Origin: Bacillota bacterium
GTDB lineage: Bacteria; Bacillota; Dethiobacteria; DTU022
Reading direction: 5' to 3'
Assembly (NCBI GenBank): GCA_012727685.1
Contig: JAAYGO010000276.1
Span: 1 to 46,623 of the forward strand
Length of the DNA: 46,623 nucleotides
Part shown: piece by piece, positions 10,357-18,630 of the stretch
How the letters are laid out: each line of letters starts with the position of its first letter
How positions within the stretch are numbered: position 1 is the stretch's first letter
Translations under genes and position numbers: made by a program
Notes under the pieces: generated by a model
Databases searched by the model: none
The model's input: the letters and a program-made list of their open reading frames with translations, nothing else
What the model was told of the DNA's origin: nothing

Positions 10357-12540
10357 TTAGCGGTCTCGCTTCAAACGGAGCGGGCGGCAGGTTACCACGG
10401 TTAAGTCATCACGCAGCGGGTTGCCATTCCGTCGGATCGTTTCATCGAGAATCCGATCGGCCACTATCTGCGATGGGCTGCTCTCCATTTGTTTCAGATA
10501 TGAAGGCAGCCAGGGTATTTCACCATCCGGATCGCAGATCCCGTCTGTAACCATAACCAGCAGGTCATCAGCATGGAGTTTCTCCCGGTATCTTTCCATT
10601 TCAATGTTCGCCAGGATCCCCAGTGGGAGGGAAGACGCTCCAATTTTATAAACATCCCTCCCCCTTTTCAGGAAGCTGGGGGCGGCCCCAATTTTTAATA
10701 GCTCCACCTCTCCCTCCACCAGATTGATCAGGGCCATATCCACGGTGGCAAAGGTCTCATCACCCGCGCGTAACTGCAACAGTGAGTTGACGCTGCGTAT
10801 CACTACCTCTTTGGGAAAACCCGCCTCGAGCAGGCGTTCCAACATGGCAGCGGTCGCCTTACTCTCCTCCGCAGCCCGGGGACCGTTGCCCATACCGTCG
10901 CTGAGAATGATTACTTGCTCCCTGATGCCAAGATCCAAAAGGCTGTAACAATCACCGCAGACCTGCTGGCAGCGCCCCGCCCGCTGAGCGACGCCAATTT
11001 CCAGGTGGAAGAGGGGAGCCTGCTCGCCCACGTCGGGAGGGAACCGGTTTGCATCGACCTGGTCGGCCAGATCCAGCATCACCTGGGCCAGGCCTTCCAA
11101 CTGGCCGGAAACCAGCTCCTTCCCCTCTCGCACCTTTTCTTCCCAAAACCGGTTTAGTTCCCATACCTCCTGCAAATTATTGATTGCCCTGACGAAGGCT
11201 TCCGGTTGCTGACAGCGCTCTCTGAAGGTTGGGGACAGATGAGCCACCGCAACCTCCCCGTCTGTTTCCGCCCGGGCCAGCAGGTCAAGGACCAGGCGGT
11301 GATGGCTAAACCGGTCCTTTTCCCAGCAGCGCCTCCGAAACAGGCAACTACGGCAGACCCGGTTCATTAAAGTCTCCAGCAAAGGCGTGAGCTCGTTTTC
11401 AACCTGGGCCTGTTTGCCTGCCGACGTCTGGGAAAAGCCAAGGGACAGTTCTTTGCATAATGCAGCGAACTGTTTAATCCGTTCCGAAACCATAAGCCGC
11501 GATTTTTCTTCAGCCTCTCCGCATCCCGTTAATCCCAACTTTTGCAGCTGCAGCGGCAGCTTGGCCAGAAATCGCTGCGGGATGAGCAGGAATAAGATGA
11601 TGGAGAGCAGGCCTTCCCGCCAGTACATTCCCGACAGATCGCCCGCAGCCAGAAGGAACAGGATCGGAATCGCAAAGAAATATCCGGCTGCACAGCCCCA
11701 TTTCCCGAACGGCTTTAACAGTCCTGCCCAAAAGCCGCAAAAGGAGAGGGACCCAATAATCAGATAGAATAGAGGATTTCCCAACCCTAAGATTGTCCCT
11801 GTAATTATCCCCATTGCGGCGCCCCAGCCCGCCCCCAACAAGCAGGCTGCCAGTAAGAGAGAGAGCAGGCTGACAACGGCTTCTACGGATAAGCCGGCTA
11901 CAGCCAACCCTTTGAGACCGAACATGGTCAATATGCAGAGGAGAAACAGGGCCACAGTCTCCTCGCTCGCCAGGCCCGGCCGGTCACGACTATAGGGCAG
12001 ATACTTGATCAGCCGCAAGCCCGGTTGCATAACCACTGCCGCCAGGCAGCCGATCGCTATTTCTAACCCTAAATAAATGAATTCCAGAAGTGTAAAAGAG
12101 CTGATCACGGCCAGGTTGTGGCTTAAGACTACCAGCACCGCGGTTGCCAGCAGTAACGGCAGTCTCCGCTTGGCAAGACGAAGACAGAGCCCTTCCAAAA
12201 GCCAAACCGCCGCCATCGCTCCCAGGAGGTATAATGCTGCCGGCACACTTTCAATTGTGGCGCGGCCTGTGAGGACGGCTGCCGCCACCAGGAAACTCTG
12301 GCGCGGTTTTTCCCGTAACACCGCCAACCAGAATACTGCCCCAAAAGGTGCAATCTCTTCCAGAACCGCAGCCCTACCCAATAAAAATCCCGCCACCACT
12401 AACAGGAAATTGGGTGTGGTGAAAAGGGCCTGTCCTTTTTGACCGATTGCCTTAAGGGAAAGCAGCCGTTCCCGACTTCCCCGCGAGGAAGATAAAGTGG
12501 TTTCGTGGGCTAAACTTGTCCCATCCGCCCGCACAGACAT
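10357..12540 (-). CDS. spoIIE: Stage II sporulation protein E (PP2C-type phosphatase)
   Basis: Multi-TM N-terminus, C-terminal PP2C domain (ILSDGMGNGPRAAEES, VMVTDGICDP); next to tilS. Confidence 0.94.
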   Translation of the reverse strand: MSVRADGTSLAHETTLSSSRGSRERLLSLKAIGQKGQALFTTPNFLLVVAGFLLGRAAVLEEIAPFGAVFWLAVLREKPRQSFLVAAAVLTGRATIESVPAALYLLGAMAAVWLLEGLCLRLAKRRLPLLLATAVLVVLSHNLAVISSFTLLEFIYLGLEIAIGCLAAVVMQPGLRLIKYLPYSRDRPGLASEETVALFLLCILTMFGLKGLAVAGLSVEAVVSLLSLLLAACLLGAGWGAAMGIITGTILGLGNPLFYLIIGSLSFCGFWAGLLKPFGKWGCAAGYFFAIPILFLLAAGDLSGMYWREGLLSIILFLLIPQRFLAKLPLQLQKLGLTGCGEAEEKSRLMVSERIKQFAALCKELSLGFSQTSAGKQAQVENELTPLLETLMNRVCRSCLFRRRCWEKDRFSHHRLVLDLLARAETDGEVAVAHLSPTFRERCQQPEAFVRAINNLQEVWELNRFWEEKVREGKELVSGQLEGLAQVMLDLADQVDANRFPPDVGEQAPLFHLEIGVAQRAGRCQQVCGDCYSLLDLGIREQVIILSDGMGNGPRAAEESKATAAMLERLLEAGFPKEVVIRSVNSLLQLRAGDETFATVDMALINLVEGEVELLKIGAAPSFLKRGRDVYKIGASSLPLGILANIEMERYREKLHADDLLVMVTDGICDPDGEIPWLPSYLKQMESSPSQIVADRILDETIRRNGNPLRDDLTVVTCRPLRLKRDR

Positions 12541-12566
12541 TCACCTCCTTGCTCCTGGTAACAGCT

Positions 12567-12633
12567 ATTATAATCGGTTAAATCTGAAATGTATGTCATA
12601 AACTGTATGTGATGTTAAATTTTTTTGCGACAA
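12567..12633 (-). promoter_or_regulatory. Candidate Spo0A-dependent spoIIE promoter: 0A-like box plus -35/-10 with 21-bp spacer
   Basis: Minus strand TTGTCGCA (12626-12633), ATGACA (12594-12599), 21-bp spacer, TATAAT (12567-12572). Confidence 0.55.
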
Positions 12634-12669
12634 ATAAAGCCAGCACTCTACCTCTCCGGCGTGAAGCCG

Positions 12670-12909
12670 TCATTTAATGATCATCATTTGTTGCGCCAAT
12701 TTTCTATTTATGGCCACTCGCGTATAACCGAATCGAATGATTATTTCAGGCAAAGTGCGTTCGACGGAAAAAAGCTCACCCGGTACCAACCCGAGCAGCG
12801 CCAGGCGCCGTGCCCCTAAATTTTGTGGATCTAGATAGGCGGCCACCTGGCCCCTTTCACCCGGCTTCAACCTTGATAACAATAGCCTTGTCTGTCTTTC
12901 AGGTTTCAT
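12670..12909 (-). CDS. feoA: FeoA-domain protein
   Basis: 79 aa: LKPGERGQVAAYLDPQNLGARRLALLGLVPGELFSVERTLPEIIIRFGYTRVAINRKLAQQM; adjacent to feoB. Confidence 0.8.
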   Translation of the reverse strand: MKPERQTRLLLSRLKPGERGQVAAYLDPQNLGARRLALLGLVPGELFSVERTLPEIIIRFGYTRVAINRKLAQQMMIIK

Positions 12910-12939
12910 CGCAGAGCACCCCTTATTTCCGGCTAGCCC

Positions 12940-13103
12940 CCCATGTCCCCGCCAGCGGGGGCGCCATCAGAAGGAGGAAAATCGTGCCCTTCCTCACTCC
13001 CTCTCACTTTGGGGGAGAGGGTTAGGGTGAGGGGGGACCTGAATCAGGCTATCGCATTTTCAGGATAGAGCCCATGTCCCCCGACACCAGGGGGCACCAT
13101 CGG
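12940..13103. repeat. Cluster of three REP-like palindromes
   Basis: Related copies CCCATGTCCCCGCCAGCGGGGGCGCCATC (12940-) and CCCATGTCCCCCGACACCAGGGGGCACCATC (13071-), flanking CCTCACTCCCTCTC...GAGAGGGTTAGGGTGAGG (12992-13032). Confidence 0.7.
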
Positions 13104-13177
13104 GATATGAAAAACCTTTCTCTCTTGTCACTTCAGATGCTGGAGCGACTGTGAACGAATAGATAGATGATTTATTT

Positions 13178-15139
13178 TCATAAAAAATTGGCGATCGCGG
13201 GTATGGAAATGATCAGGTGTATGGCCATGCCGCCCAGCCAGGCGACTAGGGCGGTAGTAGCGATCACCAGGGCAGTAAAGCCTAGCCCGTGTTCCCGCAA
13301 CAAAACGGTGCACTGCGCCGCACACGGCAAAAAAAGTGTGAGGGCAACAGCCGCTACCACTAACTGGCCCGGTGAAAGGGCGCTGCTCCGCGCCAGATCA
13401 AAAAGGCCGGCTGCACCGTAATCTCGCCTTAAAAACCCGTAAACAAATATGAGCGCCGCCTCGGATGGCAACCCCAGGGAAGAGGCAACCGGTTGAAAGC
13501 CCCTGATGATCAAATCAATCAAGCCGGTTTGCCGCAAGAACCACATCAAGACACTGATGCCGGCAAACAGCGGCATCACCTCTTTCAAATACCAGCGCAA
13601 GCGGGCCGCGGTTTTACGCAGGATCGCCCCCCACTGGGGCGGGCGCAAGGGCGGTATTTCGAGGCAAAAGGTTTGTTCCGCAGCGCCAAACAAGGTGCGC
13701 CCGATCCGCGCCGCTGCAATAAAAGCACAGAGCAGGGCGCCAAGCCATAAATAGATGGGGCTCCCTGCCGGGAGGAGGGCGAGAATTAGTCCGAGCTGGG
13801 CTGAGCAGGGTATGGAAAGGGAAAGCAGCAGGGAAGCCTGCAGCCGTTCCCGCCGGGAGTCAAGTGTTCTTGTTGTCAGGACGGCTAGGGTGCCGCAGCC
13901 AAAACCGAGGGTAAGGGGAATCACAGCCTTGCCGCTCAAGCCCACTGCCTCCATCGCCCGATTGACCAGGTAGGCGGCGCGGGGCAAATAACCGCTGTCT
14001 TCCACAATACTAAAAAATAAAAAGAAGCAGGCCATGATCGGCAGGATGATCGCAAAGGTGTAGCGCAAACCGAGGGTAAAGATGCCGTAATCCATAACCA
14101 GCAGCTCGCGCAGCCAGTCCCAGGGCAGGTAGAGTTCGCCCCAATAATTCAAAACTGGCGCCAATCGCTCTAGAAACAGGCGTTTTTCAAGCAATTCGAC
14201 AAGGGTGCCGGCGCCAAATCTGCCCACAAACTGGTAGAATCCAAAAAAAAGTACCAGCAATAGCACCGGCCATCCGCTTAACGGGTTGACCAGGATTGTA
14301 CTAATTTTTTCAGCGAAGGAAAAAGGTTCCCGATCGGGATAGCTGATTACCCCCTTGAGAAGTTCCGTTGCCGCGCGGCGGCGTGCGGTCGCCACCGTCA
14401 GCAGGGCATGATCATATTGTTTTAGCTCCTGCAGGTAAAGCTTTAGCTCCGGCCGCATGCCTTCCCTTTTGGCTACCAGCGCCTTCAAGGAAGGATCGGG
14501 GTTCAGCAAAGCGGTGGCCAGCGCCCGCCGCGAAATGCCATAGTTTCCGTGCAAGGCATTGGCAAGGCGCTCCAGGGCCCTTGCCAGCGGCGGGGAATCG
14601 AGGCGGTATTTAATGATTCCATCTGAGCCGCTGCCATCCATTTGAAGGAGCTCACTGGCGGTCCGGCGAATCTGCTTTAAGCCGCTGCCGGAAATCAATG
14701 CTGCCGGTATGACCGGGACGCCAAGCCGGCGGGAAAGCAAAGTGCTGTTGATGGTGAGCCCTGAGGCCTTTGCCTCATCCATCATATTTAATACCAGGAT
14801 TAAAGGCACTCCCGCTTCCAGAAGCTCCAGGGTCAGGCCGAGCATGCGCGGCAGGTTGCGGGCATCGGCAACCTGGATCACCAGTGACGGGCGCTTCTCT
14901 ACCAGTATTAAGCGCGTCACCTGTTCCTCGGGAGAAACAGCCTCCAGGGAATAGAGCCCCGGCGTATCTACCACCATTATCGTTTTACCGTTGATGTCCG
15001 CTTTCCCGTGTGTCAGCTCCACGGTAGTTCCGGGATAGTTGGAAACGGCAACTTGCTTTCTGGTGAGCAGGTTGAAAAGGCGGCTTTTACCGACGTTTGG
15101 GTGTCCCACCAAAATCAATTCCGGTGAACCAGGCGGCAT
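13178..15139 (-). CDS. feoB: FeoB-family ferrous iron transporter GTPase, divergent
   Basis: G-domain GHPNVGKSRLFNLL / NYPGTTVEL / DTPGLYSL and polytopic C-terminus. Start placed at ATG 15139 (MPPGSPELILVGHPNVGKS) with AAGGAG, not the 65-codon-longer ORF in the track. Confidence 0.82.
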   Translation of the reverse strand: MPPGSPELILVGHPNVGKSRLFNLLTRKQVAVSNYPGTTVELTHGKADINGKTIMVVDTPGLYSLEAVSPEEQVTRLILVEKRPSLVIQVADARNLPRMLGLTLELLEAGVPLILVLNMMDEAKASGLTINSTLLSRRLGVPVIPAALISGSGLKQIRRTASELLQMDGSGSDGIIKYRLDSPPLARALERLANALHGNYGISRRALATALLNPDPSLKALVAKREGMRPELKLYLQELKQYDHALLTVATARRRAATELLKGVISYPDREPFSFAEKISTILVNPLSGWPVLLLVLFFGFYQFVGRFGAGTLVELLEKRLFLERLAPVLNYWGELYLPWDWLRELLVMDYGIFTLGLRYTFAIILPIMACFFLFFSIVEDSGYLPRAAYLVNRAMEAVGLSGKAVIPLTLGFGCGTLAVLTTRTLDSRRERLQASLLLSLSIPCSAQLGLILALLPAGSPIYLWLGALLCAFIAAARIGRTLFGAAEQTFCLEIPPLRPPQWGAILRKTAARLRWYLKEVMPLFAGISVLMWFLRQTGLIDLIIRGFQPVASSLGLPSEAALIFVYGFLRRDYGAAGLFDLARSSALSPGQLVVAAVALTLFLPCAAQCTVLLREHGLGFTALVIATTALVAWLGGMAIHLIISIPAIANFL

Positions 15140-15358
15140 CACTAATCTCCTTTTGCTACAGGGACGGAGTCCGGCAGAAGCTTGCGAAAAGGTTGCTTCC
15201 GGCAATCCGGCAAACCCTGCACTTTGGGCATTGCAGCGATTAGCTGTCCACCTTATTAATATGTTGCAGCGGTTGGGAATAGGCCTAGCAATAACAGGAG
15301 CAGTCGCGGATCCGGAACACAATAAAACCGGCACCCCATTATTTGAGCGCCGGATAAA

Positions 15359-15386
15359 ATCGTAAGCGAAAAGATATTTGTGTCAA
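15359..15386 (-). promoter_or_regulatory. Putative promoter of feoB
   Basis: Minus strand TTGACA-N16-TACGAT about 220 nt upstream of the feoB start. Confidence 0.45.
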
Positions 15387-15427
15387 CACCGGGCATCTGC
15401 AAGGCAATACCCGTTTAAAGAAATCTA

Positions 15428-15820
15428 TTAATATGCCTCCCGGCAACTTCCTCTGCCACCTCTGCGAGGATCTGTTTTCCGCCTGAGGTCCTGCAGACGT
15501 TCATCGCTTTCTTTCAAAAACTTGGCCAGTTTATCCTCAAAAGAAGAGCGGTCGTCTTTACGGAAATGGCGGGAATTGGCGCTATTGCTGTTTGCTTGCC
15601 GGATCGAGAGGCCCACTTTACCGTCGCCGTCGATTGATAACACCTTTACCTTAACCGGTTCAGATTTTTTAAGGAAATCATTAATGTCTTTGACATAGGA
15701 ATCAGCCACTTCGGATATATGCACCAGCCCTGTCTCTCCACTGGGCAATTGGACAAATGCACCGAAGTTGGTGATGCCGGTTACCACCCCTTCCACGATG
15801 CTGCCGATTTTTAAAGACAT
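15428..15820 (-). CDS. yabR: S1 RNA-binding domain protein
   Basis: MSLKIGSIVEGVVTGITNFGAFVQLPSGETGLVHISEV; downstream of divIC. Confidence 0.92.
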   Translation of the reverse strand: MSLKIGSIVEGVVTGITNFGAFVQLPSGETGLVHISEVADSYVKDINDFLKKSEPVKVKVLSIDGDGKVGLSIRQANSNSANSRHFRKDDRSSFEDKLAKFLKESDERLQDLRRKTDPRRGGRGSCREAY

Positions 15821-15891
15821 TCTTTTGCAATAATCCTCCTTGATATTAACTGCTTAAATCTAAAGTAATTATAACTATTTTGAATCCTTTG

Positions 15892-16245
15892 TCAATCCTC
15901 AACCTGAAAGGTGATTTCTCCCGGTTTAACCAGTCCAAAGTATTTGCGGGCTAAAGTCTCAATATAGCTCAAATCCTGAAGGTGCTCAATTTCCTCTCTT
16001 GCCGCCTGGTTGCGTTTTTCCAGTGCTTCGATTAAAACCTCTTTTTCTAGCAAATTGTCCTTAAGGCTACGCTGCTGGAGCCATTGCACGGCAATGAGCA
16101 ATAAAAAAAAACAGATCACGATACTGCCGCAGGACACGATTAATTTTTGCATGGTAAAACTACTCCGCCTGCGCACAGGCAAAGCTGTAGTTTTCCGGGC
16201 CCGGCTGCGGCTGCTGTTTCCCTGTTTCCAATATTGACCGTTCAT
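15892..16245 (-). CDS. divIC: Septum formation initiator, DivIC/FtsB family
   Basis: Single TM followed by coiled coil and LARKYFGLVKPGEITFQV; synteny. Confidence 0.9.
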   Translation of the reverse strand: MNGQYWKQGNSSRSRARKTTALPVRRRSSFTMQKLIVSCGSIVICFFLLLIAVQWLQQRSLKDNLLEKEVLIEALEKRNQAAREEIEHLQDLSYIETLARKYFGLVKPGEITFQVED

Positions 16246-16248
16246 GAG

Positions 16249-16743
16249 TCACTTACTTCGCCAGGATCCATGAAAAATCCTGCTCGTCAAATCTTTAAAA
16301 GCCGGAGCGATCCTGCCGGCCACCACAGCGAGTTGCCGTTCCATCCAGCAAATAGGCGCCACGAGCGCTCTTGCCATTCTGCCTGTGGCATCCACAAGCC
16401 GGGCCAAACCGTGCAAAACCGCGGCAAAAACCTGATGCCAGAATGGCAGCAATATCCGGCTGATGGTTAATAAATATAATCCGAATCCCGCGGCCAGACC
16501 CAGGTAGGAGTAGAAGTAAATTTCACCCCACATGAGCAAAATTACAAAGGCAATGCAGCTCAAAGCGGCAATCACCCAAAAAAGACAATCAGCAGCAAAG
16601 AGGATGAGCCCAGGCAGGTGGCGTTTAATTTGCGAAGAAAAAGCCCGGTAGAGATCAAAATAGAACGCCAGTAAAGCGCCCAGCCCCGCTGCCTTTAAAA
16701 ATGAAACAAACTGCGACACTCCGAGCGATGAGGTCGGTTCCAC
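16249..16743 (-). CDS. yabQ: Spore cortex biosynthesis protein YabQ
   Basis: Multi-TM; FLKAAGLGALLAFYFDLYRAF; yabP-yabQ-divIC synteny. Confidence 0.9.
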   Translation of the reverse strand: MEPTSSLGVSQFVSFLKAAGLGALLAFYFDLYRAFSSQIKRHLPGLILFAADCLFWVIAALSCIAFVILLMWGEIYFYSYLGLAAGFGLYLLTISRILLPFWHQVFAAVLHGLARLVDATGRMARALVAPICWMERQLAVVAGRIAPAFKDLTSRIFHGSWRSK

Positions 16744-17036
16744 TATCTAAATAGTCTTTCCAGGATGTTTTTGCCGCGATTGCGCGCCCGCTTCTCTTCC
16801 GCGTAAGCCAGTTCCAGCACATAGCCGTCAATGATGATTTCTCCCTGGTCTAAATTTAAATGCTTGATGTGCAGGTTCTCGCCGCGGACAGCCAGCAAAC
16901 CCTGTTCGGTTTCCATGATTATTTCTTCATCATCAAAGCTGTCCACATGCAGGACGCCTGTGATTTCAGTATGTTCCCGGTTTTCAATGACCAGGCGGTG
17001 TTGAGTGGCGCTGCGCAAATTATATTTTTCATCCAT
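16743..17036 (-). CDS. yabP: Sporulation protein YabP
   Basis: 97 aa: HRLVIENREHTEITGVLHVDSFDDEEIIMETEQGLLAVRGENLHIKHLNLDQGEIIIDGYVLELAY. Confidence 0.92.
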   Translation of the reverse strand: MDEKYNLRSATQHRLVIENREHTEITGVLHVDSFDDEEIIMETEQGLLAVRGENLHIKHLNLDQGEIIIDGYVLELAYAEEKRARNRGKNILERLFR

Positions 17037-17098
17037 AAGGCCGGCCCTCCTCTGGGGATCAGAAGATTAACTATTCTATACATACGGCGTGATACTTC

Positions 17099-17126
17099 AT
17101 TATATGAGTTTGTACGCCGTTTAGAC
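17099..17126 (-). promoter_or_regulatory. Candidate sigma-E promoter upstream of yabPQ
   Basis: Minus strand GTCTAAA-N13-CATATAAT, resembling sigma-E -35/-10. Confidence 0.45.
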
Positions 17127-17162
17127 CAGCAAAGAGGAAAAGCCGCTACCGGCAACACGGAG

Positions 17163-18158
17163 CTAACTCCAGGCTTGTACAATCTCAATATCGCGATAAA
17201 AATACTTAACTATATCCCGGGCGCTCCAGTTGTCTTCCGCCAGAGCGCGAGCGCCCCACTGGCACATTCCGACTCCATGCCCATACCCGACCCCGGAGAG
17301 AGTAATCTGATCTCCTTGCACTGCCAGATCCTCAATATAAGTGGAACGCATTTCCGTGCTCCCCAGCGCCAATCGCAATGAGGGTGCCGACACCTCAACC
17401 CCGTTAATCTTGAACCGGGTCGCGCGGCCTGAAGGGCCTTTCTCGCTGATTTCAAAATCAACAATCGGCCCGGGGTCGCTGCCGCTTACCTCTTCAACCG
17501 CCGCCCTGACCTTTTCTGCAGAAAAGGAGGCACTCCAGTATCCCTCTTCTTTAGGCACAATCTCCTTTCCGGGGCTTTCGACTATTTGAATATAGGGCGG
17601 GTTTCCCTCTTTAAAATCAAGTCCCTCACCGGCCAGGGCAGTACGCGGCCCGGCAAAGGCGTGGAACCATCCGCGAATGAACTCGTTCCGGTATACTGCT
17701 ACCTGCCCTTTCGTTTTATTGACGGCCTTCCGGACACGATCATTAATTCGCTCGGCGCTGTAAGCTTGAAACTCTTCGATATCGGTGGAAGCGTGAGCGC
17801 CATGTTCGGGAACCCCGCCTTCATCACCGATCTTTTGCAGGGTAAAGCTGCGGGCGATGATCGCCTGGGCCGCCAGCGCTTCTTCAGGCCATTGCGGGTC
17901 CATTTCCGCAGCCACCACCCCGCAGATATATTCTTCAATGCCCATCTCTTCCACTGTATCGGCTTCATGCATATAGACCTTGATGATCGGTTCCCGCCTC
18001 CCTTCCTGCCGGATCGCCTCCGGCAGGGGTGGAGCTTCCGGTTCGGCAGACGGATCGCGATCATCCGGTTTTAAACGGCAGCCGCCCAGGGTCAAGCATA
18101 TTGCCAGCAAAACCAAGAAAATATTGGCCCGGTTAACCATTTTCAATTCCCCCAGCAT
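17163..18158 (-). CDS. SpoIID/LytB-domain lipoprotein
   Basis: Lipobox LTLGGC; IIKVYMHEADTVEEMGIEEYICGVVAAEM...ALAAQAIIARSFTL and GYGHGVGMCQWGARAL SpoIID motifs. Confidence 0.88.
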   Translation of the reverse strand: MLGELKMVNRANIFLVLLAICLTLGGCRLKPDDRDPSAEPEAPPLPEAIRQEGRREPIIKVYMHEADTVEEMGIEEYICGVVAAEMDPQWPEEALAAQAIIARSFTLQKIGDEGGVPEHGAHASTDIEEFQAYSAERINDRVRKAVNKTKGQVAVYRNEFIRGWFHAFAGPRTALAGEGLDFKEGNPPYIQIVESPGKEIVPKEEGYWSASFSAEKVRAAVEEVSGSDPGPIVDFEISEKGPSGRATRFKINGVEVSAPSLRLALGSTEMRSTYIEDLAVQGDQITLSGVGYGHGVGMCQWGARALAEDNWSARDIVKYFYRDIEIVQAWS

Positions 18159-18225
18159 AAAAGAGCTTACAACTTCCCGCTGATAATATTTTCTTTAACC
18201 GCGGCCGGAATATACAAAATAAAAA

Positions 18226-18250
18226 ATCCCCCTTGCGGAGGATTTCTTAC
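18226..18250 (-). terminator. Terminator of the HU gene
   Basis: Minus strand AAATCCTCCGCAAGGGGGATTTTTT. Confidence 0.65.
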
Positions 18251-18271
18251 GCCTTTCCTGAAGCCAACTGA

Positions 18272-18544
18272 TTATTTTACTTTTTCTTTAAAGGATTTAC
18301 CAGCTTTAAAAACCGGGACCTTGAGGGCCGGGATCGTGATCGTTGCCCCGGTTGCCGGATTGCGGCCTTCACGCTCCTTGCGCTCCCTCACCTCAAAAGT
18401 TCCAAAACCGACGAGCTGAACTTTTTCTCCGCGAGCCAGTTCATCCATGATGCAATCCAGAACTGCACTTACAACTTTTTCCGTATCCTTCTTCGACATT
18501 TCTGTCTTTTCAGATACCATACTAATAAGTTCAGACTTGTTCAC
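18272..18544 (-). CDS. hup: HU family DNA-binding protein
   Basis: [24 protein letters not shown]...[33 protein letters not shown] start with AAAGGAGG upstream. Confidence 0.93.
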   Translation of the reverse strand: MNKSELISMVSEKTEMSKKDTEKVVSAVLDCIMDELARGEKVQLVGFGTFEVRERKEREGRNPATGATITIPALKVPVFKAGKSFKEKVK

Positions 18545-18630
18545 TGATGACCTTGCCTCCTTTGCGAAATAATATTGCAAATGTATTATGCTACTTTCGC
18601 CTTATTTCCTTTGATTCCTGCTTAATTGAT

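Noticed and set aside
12940-13103. CRISPR-like array
   Set aside because: Only two diverged palindromic copies, no regular spacers or cas genes.
15140-15334. 65-residue N-terminal extension of FeoB in the ORF track
   Set aside because: No domain-like sequence; a good RBS and ATG at 15139 begins the G-domain directly. Treated as leader DNA.
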